From Mycobacterium florentinum (GTDB lineage Bacteria > Actinomycetota > Actinomycetes > Mycobacteriales > Mycobacteriaceae), in assembly GCF_010730355.1 (NCBI RefSeq), contig NZ_AP022576.1, positions 4,278,001 to 4,342,000 of the forward strand: a stretch of 64,000 nt of DNA, in the 5' to 3' direction. Each line of letters opens with the position of its first letter. Positions within the stretch are counted from its first letter, which is position 1. Below, in pieces: positions 35,189-44,003 of the stretch. The position numbers were made by a program, and so were the translations under genes. The notes below the pieces were generated by a model. That model was not told the origin of the DNA. It did not search any database and saw only the letters and a program-made list of their open reading frames with translations.

Positions 35189-36286
35189 TCAGGCAGGGGT
35201 TTCCGCCAGCTCGCGACCGATCTTGCGCAGCTGGGCGGTCGCGCCGCCCAGCGCGAACTCGGCCTCCTTGGCCGCCAGGAAGTAGCGGTGCGCCGGGTGG
35301 TCGGTGTCGACGCCGACGCCGCCGTGCACGTGCACGATGGTGTGGGCGACCCGGTGTCCGGCGTCGGCGGCCCAGAACGCGGCGCTGGCCACATCGATCT
35401 CGGCCGGGATGTCTTCGGAGACCTTCCACGCCGCTTGGGTGAGCGTCAACCGCAGCCCCTTGACGTCGATGTAGCCGTCGGCCAGTCGCTGCGACACCGC
35501 TTGGAAGCTGCCGATCGGGCGGTCGAATTGCTCACGCTCGCGGGCATATTCGGCGGTCATCTGCAGCCCGCGATCGAGCACCCCGAGTTGATACGCGGTG
35601 CGTCCCAGGGTTCCGAGCGTGCCGAGCCACCCGGCGACTTCGCTTCCGCCGACCTTGCGCGCATCGCCGGTCGCGACGCCGTCCAGCGCCAGGTGCCCGA
35701 CGCTGTTCTTGCCGGTGGTCGCCAGCGTGGTCACGCTGACGCCCGGGTCTTCGGCGCTTACCAGGAAAACAGCTGTGCCGGACTCGGTTTCGGCGGGAAC
35801 CAGGAACGCGTCCGCGACGGGGCCGAAGAAGACCTGGGTGCGGGTCCCGGTCAGCTTGTAGCCGTCGCCGGCGCGGGTGGCCTGCACGGGACCCTCACCC
35901 ATCTCGCCGTCCAGCGCGATCGTCAGTATCTTCTCGCCCTTGACGGCCGGCACTCCCCAGCTCTGCTGTAGTTCCTCGGAGCCGAACCGCGCCAGCACTC
36001 CGGCGCCCAACATCACCGATTCCAGGTAGGGCACGGCGGCCAGCTGGCGGCCCAGCGCGACCAGGATCGCGACCTGCTCGAGCACACCGAAACCGTCACC
36101 GCCCAGCGAGGACGCCGATGCACTGGTCAGGATGTCGGCGTCGACCAGCTTCTGCCACAGGCCGCGGTCGAATCGCTGCTCGAGCCCGTCGAGTTCGCGC
36201 TGGTGCTCCGGCGTGCACACCGAGTCCACGATCGTGTCGACCAGGCCGCCGAGGTCATTCGCCGCTTCGGTTGTCGTGAAATCCAT
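35189..36286 (-). CDS. fadE27: Acyl-CoA dehydrogenase FadE27 (ChsE5 subunit)
   Basis: A 365-aa acyl-CoA dehydrogenase subunit (Rv3505 about 373 aa), starting MDFTTTEAANDLGGLV. The C-terminal EREQFDRPIGSFQAVSQRLAD and IVHVHGGVGVDTDHPAHRY are family hallmarks. With FadE26 it forms the alpha2beta2 enzyme ChsE4-ChsE5, which oxidises C5 (and C8) side-chain steroid-CoA esters. It sits 28 nt after fadE26. Confidence 0.94.
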   Translation of the reverse strand: MDFTTTEAANDLGGLVDTIVDSVCTPEHQRELDGLEQRFDRGLWQKLVDADILTSASASSLGGDGFGVLEQVAILVALGRQLAAVPYLESVMLGAGVLARFGSEELQQSWGVPAVKGEKILTIALDGEMGEGPVQATRAGDGYKLTGTRTQVFFGPVADAFLVPAETESGTAVFLVSAEDPGVSVTTLATTGKNSVGHLALDGVATGDARKVGGSEVAGWLGTLGTLGRTAYQLGVLDRGLQMTAEYAREREQFDRPIGSFQAVSQRLADGYIDVKGLRLTLTQAAWKVSEDIPAEIDVASAAFWAADAGHRVAHTIVHVHGGVGVDTDHPAHRYFLAAKEAEFALGGATAQLRKIGRELAETPA

Positions 36287-36314
36287 GTTCGTCCTTCTCG
36301 ATGCTCAGCGGTAC

Positions 36315-37493
36315 TTAGCGGTTTCGAGGCAGGCCGAGGGCGACCATGCCGATGATGTCGCGCTGCACCTCGTTGGTGCCGCCGCCGAAGGTCAGGATCA
36401 GGCACGCCCGGTGCATCCGCTCGACCCGGCCACGCAGCAAAGCGCCCGGCGAATCCTGGCGCACCGTCGCCGCGGTACCCAGGACCTCCATCAGCAGCCG
36501 GTAGGCCTCGGTGGCCAGCTCGGTGCCGTACACCTTCGCCGCCGACGCATCCGCCGGCCCGAGGTCGTGGCCTTCCGCCGATGCGAGTTCCCAGTTGATC
36601 AGCTTGAGAACTTCGGCCTTGGCGTGCACCCGGGCCAGGTTCAACTGCACCCACTCGGAGTCGATCAGCCGGGCCCCGCCGTCGTCCTTGGTGTTCTGCG
36701 CCCATTCGCGAACCTCGCGCAGCGCCAGGAAGATCGGTTGCGGCGACACCAGGGCGACCCGCTCGTGGTTGAGCTGGTTGGTGACCAGCTTCCAGCCGCC
36801 GTTCTCCTCGCCGATCAGGTTCGTCACCGGAACCCGCACGTCGGAGTAATAGGTGGCGCTGGTGTCCACACCGGCCATGGTGTGCACGGGCGTCCAGGAG
36901 AAGCCCTCGGCCGTCGTCGGTACCGCGATCATCGAAATGCCGCGGTGCTTCTTGGCCTCGGGGTTGGTGCGCACCGCCAGCCAGACCCAGTCGGCGTAGG
37001 CGATCAGGCTGGTCCACATCTTCTGGCCGTTGATGACGTAGTCGTCGCCGTCGCGGACCGCCGTCGTGCGCAGGTTCGCCAGGTCGGTGCCGGCGCCGGG
37101 CTCGGAGTAGCCGATCGAGAAGTGCAGGTCTCCGGCGGCGATCTTGGGCAGGAAGAACTTCTTCTGCGCTTCGGTGCCGAACGCCATGATCGTCGGCGCC
37201 ACGCTGTTGATCGTCAGGAACGGCACCGGCACGCCGGCGATCGCGGCCTCGTCGGTGAAGATCAGCGAGTCCATCGGGGAGCGGTCCTGGCCGCCGTATT
37301 CCTTGGGCCAGTTCAGGGTGAGCCACCCGTCCTTGCCCATCTGCGCGACGGTGTCGCGATACGCGTTGCCGGTGCCCACCTCGCCCTGCGTCGAGTGCAG
37401 CGCCTCGCGGCGTTCCGGCGTCATGAGCGCGGTGAAGTACGACCGCAGCTCGCGACGCAGCTCCTCCTGTTCAGGGGTGTAACTGATGCGCAT
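36315..37493 (-). CDS. fadE26: Acyl-CoA dehydrogenase FadE26 (ChsE4 subunit)
   Basis: A 392-aa acyl-CoA dehydrogenase (Rv3504 about 400 aa) beginning MRISYTPEQEELRRELRS. FAD contact motifs IGYSEPGAGTDLANLRT and VRVPVTNLIGEENGGW are present, and the C-terminal FGGGTNEVQRDIIG is typical. It partners FadE27. The ATG at 37493 was chosen over the longer frame to 37571, which would cross the KstR site. Confidence 0.95.
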   Translation of the reverse strand: MRISYTPEQEELRRELRSYFTALMTPERREALHSTQGEVGTGNAYRDTVAQMGKDGWLTLNWPKEYGGQDRSPMDSLIFTDEAAIAGVPVPFLTINSVAPTIMAFGTEAQKKFFLPKIAAGDLHFSIGYSEPGAGTDLANLRTTAVRDGDDYVINGQKMWTSLIAYADWVWLAVRTNPEAKKHRGISMIAVPTTAEGFSWTPVHTMAGVDTSATYYSDVRVPVTNLIGEENGGWKLVTNQLNHERVALVSPQPIFLALREVREWAQNTKDDGGARLIDSEWVQLNLARVHAKAEVLKLINWELASAEGHDLGPADASAAKVYGTELATEAYRLLMEVLGTAATVRQDSPGALLRGRVERMHRACLILTFGGGTNEVQRDIIGMVALGLPRNR

Positions 37494-37563
37494 TCCGGCC
37501 GTCCTTTTGGTTGAACGTGACAAGCGGCTATTCGACCAACGGCTACCCGTTCGCCTTCCCGGT

Positions 37564-37577
37564 TGTAACACGTTCTA
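37564..37577. promoter_or_regulatory. KstR operator between fadE26 and fdxD
   Basis: TGTAACACGTTCTA, identical to the site at 28073. It lies 70 nt from fadE26 and 107 nt from fdxD, in a divergent promoter region; it probably governs fadE26-fadE27-fadD17 and fdxD-hsd4A. Confidence 0.87.
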
Positions 37578-37684
37578 GTCTGGGAATCCAGCGACCGTTT
37601 CCTCAGACGCACGTGAGCCCTATGGTGGAGCTACATTCTGTTGGGACCTAGGGCGAGATCCGGGCCAGCTTCAAGGAGGATGCC

Positions 37685-37876
37685 GTGCGGGTGATCGTGG
37701 ATCGTGACCGGTGCGAAGGCAACGCGGTGTGCTTGGGAATCGCACCGGATATCTTCGACCTCGACGATGAGGACTACGCCGTCGTGAAGCTCGATCCGAT
37801 TCCGTCCGACCAAGAAGATCTCGCCGAGCAGGCGATCGCCGAGTGCCCGCGCGCGGCGTTGCTGCGCGAAGACTAG
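37685..37876 (+). CDS. fdxD: Small 3Fe-4S ferredoxin FdxD
   Basis: A 63-aa ferredoxin, the length of Rv3503c. Cluster Cys residues are in RCEGNAVCLG and ECPRAAL; one Cys of a 4Fe-4S set is replaced, as in 3Fe-4S P450-redox ferredoxins. It probably feeds electrons to a P450 such as CYP125 or CYP142. The start is GTG at 37685 with an AAGGAGG ribosome-binding site, one of the clearest in the window. Confidence 0.93.
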   Translation: MRVIVDRDRCEGNAVCLGIAPDIFDLDDEDYAVVKLDPIPSDQEDLAEQAIAECPRAALLRED

Positions 37877-37910
37877 CGGTGAGCGACCCGAAACTAGAGG
37901 TATTCATAAA

Positions 37911-38825
37911 TTGACTAGCAGCACGAACGCGACCGATCTATCCGGAAAGGTCGCGGTGGTGACCGGTGCGGCCGCGGGGCTTGGGCGCGCCGAGGCGCTC
38001 GGCCTCGCCCGCCTGGGCGCCACCGTCGTCGTCAACGACATCGCCGCCGCGCTGGACGCCTCGGATGTGATCGACGAGATCAGCGCCGCGGGCGCCAAGG
38101 CCGTCGCGGTGACGGGTGACATCAGCCAGCGCTCCACGGCCGACGAGCTGGTGTCCTGCGCCGACGGGCTGGGCGGACTCGACATCGTGGTCAACAACGC
38201 CGGCATCACCCGCGACCGGATGCTGTTCAACATGTCCGACGAGGAATGGGATCAGGTCATCGCCGTGCATCTGCGCGGGCATTTCCTGCTCACCCGCAAC
38301 GCCGCGACCTACTGGCGCAGCCGGGCCAAGGACGCCGGGGGCTCGATCTTCGGCCGGATCGTCAACACCGCCTCCGAGGCGGGACTGGTGGGTCCGGTGG
38401 GGCAGGCCAACTACGGCGCCGCCAAGGCGGGCATCATTTCGCTCACCCTGACGGCCGCGCGGGCGCTGGGTCGCTACGGGGTGTGTGCCAACGCGATCTG
38501 CCCACGTGCGCGCACCGCGATGACGGCGGACGTGTTCGGCAGTGCACCGGATATAGAGGAAGGCGGCGTCGACCCGCTGTCACCTGAACACGTGGTGAAC
38601 TTGGTGCAGTTCCTGTCGTCTCCGGCGGCCGCGGAGGTTAACGGCCAGGTGTTCATCGTTTACGGACCTCAGGTGACATTGGTCTCAGCTCCGACGGTCG
38701 AGCACCGGTTCACCGCGGACGGCGCCGCCTGGGAGTCGGCTCAGCTGAGCAGCACATTGCGTGACTACTTTGCTGGTCGGGATCCGGAACGTAACTTTTC
38801 CGCGACCGCCTTAATGGAACAATAG
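37911..38825 (+). CDS. hsd4A: Hsd4A/ChsB1: steroid side-chain 3-hydroxyacyl-CoA dehydrogenase
   Basis: A 304-aa SDR (Rv3502c about 317 aa). The cofactor loop is VVTGAAAGLGRAEALGLA. NNAGITRDRMLF and the active-site segment NTASEAGLVGPVGQANYGAAKAG follow, with Tyr-x-x-x-Lys. In M. tuberculosis ChsB1 uses NAD+ to oxidise the 22S-hydroxy steroid-CoA made by ChsH3. Only a TTG at 37911 fits the N terminus. It lies 34 nt after fdxD. Confidence 0.92.
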   Translation: MTSSTNATDLSGKVAVVTGAAAGLGRAEALGLARLGATVVVNDIAAALDASDVIDEISAAGAKAVAVTGDISQRSTADELVSCADGLGGLDIVVNNAGITRDRMLFNMSDEEWDQVIAVHLRGHFLLTRNAATYWRSRAKDAGGSIFGRIVNTASEAGLVGPVGQANYGAAKAGIISLTLTAARALGRYGVCANAICPRARTAMTADVFGSAPDIEEGGVDPLSPEHVVNLVQFLSSPAAAEVNGQVFIVYGPQVTLVSAPTVEHRFTADGAAWESAQLSSTLRDYFAGRDPERNFSATALMEQ

Positions 38826-38861
38826 CGGCGCAACGCGTTTTCTCCGGGCGGAATCAGCTAG

Positions 38862-38875
38862 TAGAACGTGTGTCA
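38862..38875. promoter_or_regulatory. Degenerate KstR-like site upstream of mce4
   Basis: TAGAACGTGTGTCA differs from TnnAACnnGTTnnA at one fixed base (GTG for GTT). It is 185 nt upstream of yrbE4A in the only sizeable gap (38826-39060) before mce4, a gap otherwise AT-richer than its surroundings and without an ORF. It could be a weak operator or chance. Confidence 0.35.
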
Positions 38876-39060
38876 GATTAGCAATACCGTAAGGCCGCTG
38901 ACCAGGACAAATTGACGATTTAGCCAGAGATAACCTGTTCATTGACATGGTGAACTTCTTCTGAGTTAATATGATCCGGCTCACACGGAGCCGGCTGCGA
39001 TTAAACACAACGCAAAGGCGACGCATAGGCTTCGCCGTGAGCAGCGAAGGGGGCGCCGCG

Positions 39061-39825
39061 TTGATCGAACAGCTTGCGGTTCCGGCCCGCGCTGTCGGCG
39101 GGTTTTTCGAGATGATGATCGATACGGCCCGTGCCGCCTTCCGTCGACCGTTTCAAGGCCGCGAGTTCCTGGATCAGACGTGGATGATCGCGCGCGTGTC
39201 GCTGGTCCCGACGCTGTTGGTGTCGATCCCCTTCACCGTCCTGGTCGCCTTCACTCTCAATATTCTGCTCCGTGAAATCGGCGCGGCCGATTTGTCCGGC
39301 GCTGGAACGGCGTTCGGCACCATCACCCAGCTGGGCCCGGTGGTGACCGTGCTCGTCGTCGCCGGGGCGGGAGCCACCGCAATCTGTGCCGACCTGGGCG
39401 CCCGCACCATCCGTGAAGAAATCGACGCGATGCGGGTGCTCGGCATCGACCCGATCCACCGGCTCGTCGTTCCGCGCGTTCTGGCGTCGACCGTTGTCGC
39501 CCTGCTGCTGAACGGTTTGGTGTGCGCCATCGGTTTATCCGGTGGCTATGTTTTCTCTGTCTTCCTCCAGGGCGTCAACCCGGGCGCATTCATCAACGGG
39601 TTGACCGTGTTGACCGGACTGCGCGAATTGGTGCTCGCCGAAGTGAAGGCGCTGTTGTTCGGCGTGATGGCCGGCCTCGTCGGGTGCTACCGCGGCCTGA
39701 CCGTCAAGGGTGGGCCGAAGGGCGTCGGCAACGCGGTCAACGAAACCGTCGTCTATGCGTTCATCTGTCTGTTCGTCATCAACGTGGTGATGACGGCCAT
39801 CGGCGTGCGGTTCTCGACGAAGTGA
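39061..39825 (+). CDS. yrbE4A: Mce4 permease YrbE4A (MlaE family)
   Basis: A 254-aa integral membrane permease, the same length as Rv3501c when read from TTG 39061, which has a GAAGGGGG ribosome-binding site. Five or so hydrophobic segments are visible, with the conserved MlaE-type loop GARTIREEIDAMRVLGIDP (about 120-138) that contacts the ATPase. With YrbE4B it forms the inner-membrane core of the Mce4 cholesterol importer; the ATPase MceG is encoded elsewhere. Confidence 0.93.
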   Translation: MIEQLAVPARAVGGFFEMMIDTARAAFRRPFQGREFLDQTWMIARVSLVPTLLVSIPFTVLVAFTLNILLREIGAADLSGAGTAFGTITQLGPVVTVLVVAGAGATAICADLGARTIREEIDAMRVLGIDPIHRLVVPRVLASTVVALLLNGLVCAIGLSGGYVFSVFLQGVNPGAFINGLTVLTGLRELVLAEVKALLFGVMAGLVGCYRGLTVKGGPKGVGNAVNETVVYAFICLFVINVVMTAIGVRFSTK

Positions 39826-39832
39826 TCACTCG

Positions 39833-40675
39833 ATGAGCTACGACTTCACTTTCCGGCTTCGTAACGTCGCTTCGCGGCTGCAGGGGCCGGTCGACGACTT
39901 CGGCGAGCAGGCGCTGTTCTACGGCCAAACCGTGCGCTACGTCCCCAACGCGCTCACCCGGTACCGCAAGGAGACGATCCGGCTCGTCGCGGAGATGACG
40001 CTGGGTGCGGGCGCGCTCGTGATGATCGGCGGCACGGTCGGCGTTGCGGCATTCCTGACGCTGGCCTCCGGTGGGGTCATCGCCGTGCAGGGTTACTCGT
40101 CGCTGGGCAACATCGGCATCGAGGCATTGACCGGCTTCCTGTCGGCGTTCCTGAACGTGCGTGTGGTTGCCCCGGTCATCGCCGGCATCGCGCTGGCGGC
40201 GACCATCGGCGCCGGTGCCACCGCCCAATTGGGTGCCATGCGTGTCTCCGAGGAAATCGACGCCGTCGAATGCATGGCGGTGCACTCGGTGTCCTATCTG
40301 GTGTCGACGCGGCTGATCGCCGGCCTGGTCGCGATCATCCCGCTGTATTCGCTGTCGGTGCTGGCCGCGTTCTTCGCTGCCCGCTTCACCACGGTCTTCA
40401 TCAACGGGCAGTCGGCCGGTCTCTACGACCACTACTTCAATACGTTCCTCATCCCGTCGGACCTCCTTTGGTCGTTCCTGCAGGCCATCGTGATGTCCAT
40501 CGCGGTGATGCTGGTCCATACCTACTACGGCTACAACGCCAGCGGTGGGCCGGTAGGCGTGGGCATCGCGGTCGGTCAGGCGGTGCGGACCTCGCTGATC
40601 GTCGTCGTCGTCATTACTTTGTTCATCTCGCTGGCCGTTTACGGCGCTTCCGGTAACTTCAACCTCTCGGGGTAA
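39833..40675 (+). CDS. yrbE4B: Mce4 permease YrbE4B (MlaE family)
   Basis: A 280-aa permease, same length as Rv3500c. The coupling-helix loop reads GAMRVSEEIDAVECMAVHS (about 135-153), parallel to that of YrbE4A, and five to six membrane helices surround it. It starts 7 nt after yrbE4A and continues the mce4 operon. Confidence 0.94.
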   Translation: MSYDFTFRLRNVASRLQGPVDDFGEQALFYGQTVRYVPNALTRYRKETIRLVAEMTLGAGALVMIGGTVGVAAFLTLASGGVIAVQGYSSLGNIGIEALTGFLSAFLNVRVVAPVIAGIALAATIGAGATAQLGAMRVSEEIDAVECMAVHSVSYLVSTRLIAGLVAIIPLYSLSVLAAFFAARFTTVFINGQSAGLYDHYFNTFLIPSDLLWSFLQAIVMSIAVMLVHTYYGYNASGGPVGVGIAVGQAVRTSLIVVVVITLFISLAVYGASGNFNLSG

Positions 40676-40694
40676 GGGGGACCGCTTAATTCAT

Positions 40695-41897
40695 ATGGCA
40701 GACACCGGATCGCGACGCACAACTGTTCGGCTGGCAGCGGCGCTGCTGGCCAGTTTGTTGGTGGCGTTTTCGGTGCTGACTTACCTCTCCTACACGGCGG
40801 CTTTCGCCTCCGTTGACACGGTCACCGTCGCGGCCCCACGGGCCGGGCTGGTGATGGACAAGGGTGCCAAGGTCAAGTACCGCGGTATCCAGATCGGCAA
40901 GGTCACCGACATCAACTACGGCGGCGACCAGGCACGCCTGACGCTGGCCATCAACAGCGACGACATGCATTACATCCCGTCCAACGCGGCGGTACATATC
41001 GCGGGCAACACGATTTTCGGCGCCAAGTCGGTGGAATTCATTCCGCCCCAGGCACCTTCGCCGACGTCGCTGCGCCCCAACGCGCACGTCGAGGCCTCCG
41101 CGGTGCAGCTGGAAGTCAACACGTTGTTTCAGTCGCTGATGGATCTGTTGCACAAGGTCGACCCGGTCGAGCTGAACGGAACGCTGAGCGCCTTCGCCGA
41201 AGGCCTGCGTGGTCATGGCGACGACCTGGGCGCGTTGCTCTCGGGGCTGAATACCCTGACGCAACAAACGAATCCGAAGCTGCCCCCGCTGCAGGAAGAC
41301 TTCCGTAAGGCCGCGGTCGTCACCAACATCTATGCCGACGCCGCCCCGGACCTGAACACGATCTTCGACAACCTGCCGACTATCAACAAGACCGTCGTCG
41401 ACCAGCAGAAAAACCTCAACGACACGCTGCTGGCCACGATCGGCCTGTCCAACAACGCCTATGAGACCTTGGCGCCGGCCGAGCAGGACCTCATCGACGC
41501 CATCAACCGGCTGCGGGCACCCCTCAAGGTGGCTTCCGACTACTCGCCCGAATTCGGTTGCCTCTTCGCCGGTATCGAGCGCGGCATCAAGGAGTTCGCT
41601 CCGTTGCTCGGTGTCCGCAAGGCCGGCCTGTTCACGTCGTCGAGCTTTGTGCTGGGCGCGCCGGCGTACACCTTCCCGGAATCACTGCCGATCGTCAACG
41701 CCTCCGGCGGCCCGAACTGCCGTGGCTTGCCGGACATTCCGACCAAGCAGACCGGCGGGTCGTTCTACCGGGCGCCGTTCCTGGTCACCGACAACGCCAA
41801 CATCCCGTACGAGCCGTTCACCGAACTACAGGTCGACGCACCCTCGACGCTGCAGTTCCTGTTCCACGGCTCCTTCGCGGAACGGGACGACTTCTGA
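40695..41897 (+). CDS. mce4A: Mce4A substrate-binding protein
   Basis: A 400-aa MCE protein, same length as Rv3499c. One N-terminal membrane helix (about 10-35) precedes the MCE domain (VDTVTVAAPRAGLVMDKGAKVKYRGIQIGKV, about 40-130). A long alpha-helical tail follows, then a C-terminal Cys-containing domain. Together the six Mce4 subunits are thought to form a periplasmic tunnel for sterols. The stop overlaps the mce4B start. Confidence 0.94.
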   Translation: MADTGSRRTTVRLAAALLASLLVAFSVLTYLSYTAAFASVDTVTVAAPRAGLVMDKGAKVKYRGIQIGKVTDINYGGDQARLTLAINSDDMHYIPSNAAVHIAGNTIFGAKSVEFIPPQAPSPTSLRPNAHVEASAVQLEVNTLFQSLMDLLHKVDPVELNGTLSAFAEGLRGHGDDLGALLSGLNTLTQQTNPKLPPLQEDFRKAAVVTNIYADAAPDLNTIFDNLPTINKTVVDQQKNLNDTLLATIGLSNNAYETLAPAEQDLIDAINRLRAPLKVASDYSPEFGCLFAGIERGIKEFAPLLGVRKAGLFTSSSFVLGAPAYTFPESLPIVNASGGPNCRGLPDIPTKQTGGSFYRAPFLVTDNANIPYEPFTELQVDAPSTLQFLFHGSFAERDDF

Positions 41898-42949
41898 TGG
41901 CGAGCTCGGAAATGCCGTCGCACCGGTCGATGGTGATCAAGGTCAGCATCTTCACGGTCGCGATGTTGCTGGTGGCCGCGGGCCTGGTGGTGGTCTTCGG
42001 CGACTTCCGGTTTGGCGACGAAAACACTTATCACGCAACGTTTATCGATGCATCTAAGTTGAAAGCTGGCCAAAAGGTCCGCATTTCGGGTGTGCCGGTC
42101 GGTTCGGTGAACGGCCTCAAACTCAACCCGGACAACACCATCGACGTGGCATTCGGAATCGACAGCCGCTACACGCTGTACTCATCGACACGCGCGGTGA
42201 TCCGCTACGAAAACCTGGTTGGCGACCGGTTCCTCGAGATCACATCGGGCCCGGGGGAGTTGCGCAAGCTGGCACCGGGCGGGACGATCAACGCCCAACA
42301 CACCCAGCCCGCACTGGATTTGGATGCGCTGCTGGGTGGACTCAAGCCGGTGCTCAAGGGGTTGGACGCCGACAAGGTCAACACGATCAGCGGCGCCGTC
42401 ATCGAGTTGTTGCAGGGCCAGGGTGGAGCGTTGTCGAACGTGCTGGCCGACACCAGCGCTTTTTCGACGGCGCTGGGCCAGCGCGACCAGCTCATCGGTG
42501 ACACGATCACCAACCTGAACACGGTGCTGGGCACCATCGATCAAAAGAGCGCACAATTCTCGGCCAGCGTGGACCAGCTGCAGCAATTGATCAGCGGGCT
42601 GGCCAAGAACAAGGACTCGATCGCGGGAGCCATTCCGCCGTTGGCGTCGACAACGACGGATCTCACTGAACTGCTGAAGAATTCGCGTCGGCCGCTGCAA
42701 GGCATCCTGGAAAACACCCGGCCGTTGGCCACCGAGATCGACAACCGCAAGGCCGAGGTGGACAACGACGTCGAGCAACTGGGCGAGGACTACCTGCGCC
42801 TGGCCGCACTCGGCGCCTACGGGTCGTTCTTCAACATCTACTTCTGCTCCGTGACCATCAAGATCAACGGCCCGGCCGGCAGCGACATCCTGCTGCCCCT
42901 CGGTGGTCAGGTGGATCCCAGCCAGGGGAGGTGCGCTTTTGTCAAGTAA
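41897..42949 (+). CDS. mce4B: Mce4B
   Basis: A 350-aa MCE protein, the length of Rv3498c, starting MASSEMPSHRSMVIKV. It has a membrane helix at about 14-36, the MCE domain (KAGQKVRISGVPVGSVNG) and a helical tail, and ends with a Cys-rich loop (QGRCAFVK). The ATG at 41897 shares a base with the mce4A stop; a longer in-frame reading to 41558 is inside mce4A. It overlaps mce4C by 11 nt. Confidence 0.94.
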   Translation: MASSEMPSHRSMVIKVSIFTVAMLLVAAGLVVVFGDFRFGDENTYHATFIDASKLKAGQKVRISGVPVGSVNGLKLNPDNTIDVAFGIDSRYTLYSSTRAVIRYENLVGDRFLEITSGPGELRKLAPGGTINAQHTQPALDLDALLGGLKPVLKGLDADKVNTISGAVIELLQGQGGALSNVLADTSAFSTALGQRDQLIGDTITNLNTVLGTIDQKSAQFSASVDQLQQLISGLAKNKDSIAGAIPPLASTTTDLTELLKNSRRPLQGILENTRPLATEIDNRKAEVDNDVEQLGEDYLRLAALGAYGSFFNIYFCSVTIKINGPAGSDILLPLGGQVDPSQGRCAFVK

Positions 42950-44003
42950 CCCAAAGCGCGAACGTGATCCGTTGCGCACCGGGATCTTCGGCGTGGTGCT
43001 GGTCGTCTGCGTCGTCCTGCTCGCGTTCGGCTACGCCAATTTGCCGTTCTACCCGCAGGGCCGGGTGTACGACGCGTACTTCAGCGACGCCGGCGGGATC
43101 TCGCCCGGCAACTCCGTTTACGTGTCGGGATTCAAGGTCGGCAAGGTGCAGGACGTCAGTCTGGCCGGCGACAGCGCGAAGGTGACGTTCTCGGTGGATC
43201 GGCACGTCGCGGTTGGTGACCAGTCGCTGGCCGCGATCCGCACCGACACCATCCTTGGTGAGCGCTCGATCGCGGTGACACCCGCCGGTCATGGCAAGGC
43301 AACCACTATTCCGCGGAGCCGCACGACCACGCCGTACACGCTGGCCGGCGCGCTGGAGGATTTGGGGCAGAACGCGAACAACCTGGACAAGCCGCAGTTC
43401 GAACAGGCGTTGAACGTGCTCACCGACACGCTGCGCGGCGCCACGCCGGAACTGCGCGGCGCGCTGGACGGGGTGACAACACTGTCGCGCACCCTGAATC
43501 GGCGTGACGAGGCGCTGCAAAGCCTGCTGGCCCATGCGAAGTCGGTGACCGGTGTGTTGTCGCAACGCGCCGATCAGGTCAACAAGTTGGTCAATGACGG
43601 TAACGAGCTGTTCGCCGCGCTCGACGAGCGCCGTGCCGCGCTGGGCCAATTGATCTCGGGCATCAGCGGTTTGTCGGCACAGCTCTCCGGCTTCGTCGCC
43701 GATAACCGCAAGGAATTCGGCCCGGCACTGAGCAAGCTCAACGATGTGCTGAGCAATCTGAACGAGCGCCGCGACTACATCACCGAGGCCCTGAAACGAC
43801 TGCCCACCTATGCGACAGAGCTCGGCGAGGTGGTTGGTTCCGGACCGGGGTTCAACGTCAACGTGTACGGCGTGATTCCGGCACCGCTGCTCGCGGCGAT
43901 GTTCGACTTCTTCTATCAGCCGGGCAAGCTGCCCGCCAGCCTCTCCGACTACCTGCGCGGGTTGATCCAGGAACGCTGGATTATCCGGCCGAAGTCGCCA
44001 TGA
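42939..44003 (+). CDS. mce4C: Mce4C
   Basis: About 354 aa (Rv3497c about 357 aa). TTG 42939 is chosen because an AGGGGAGG ribosome-binding site lies 8 nt upstream. The protein has a membrane helix (about 14-36), the MCE domain (GGISPGNSVYVSGFKVGKV) and a helical stretch rich in Leu and Asn to about residue 290. The TGA overlaps the mce4D ATG. Confidence 0.92.
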   Translation: MSSNPKRERDPLRTGIFGVVLVVCVVLLAFGYANLPFYPQGRVYDAYFSDAGGISPGNSVYVSGFKVGKVQDVSLAGDSAKVTFSVDRHVAVGDQSLAAIRTDTILGERSIAVTPAGHGKATTIPRSRTTTPYTLAGALEDLGQNANNLDKPQFEQALNVLTDTLRGATPELRGALDGVTTLSRTLNRRDEALQSLLAHAKSVTGVLSQRADQVNKLVNDGNELFAALDERRAALGQLISGISGLSAQLSGFVADNRKEFGPALSKLNDVLSNLNERRDYITEALKRLPTYATELGEVVGSGPGFNVNVYGVIPAPLLAAMFDFFYQPGKLPASLSDYLRGLIQERWIIRPKSP

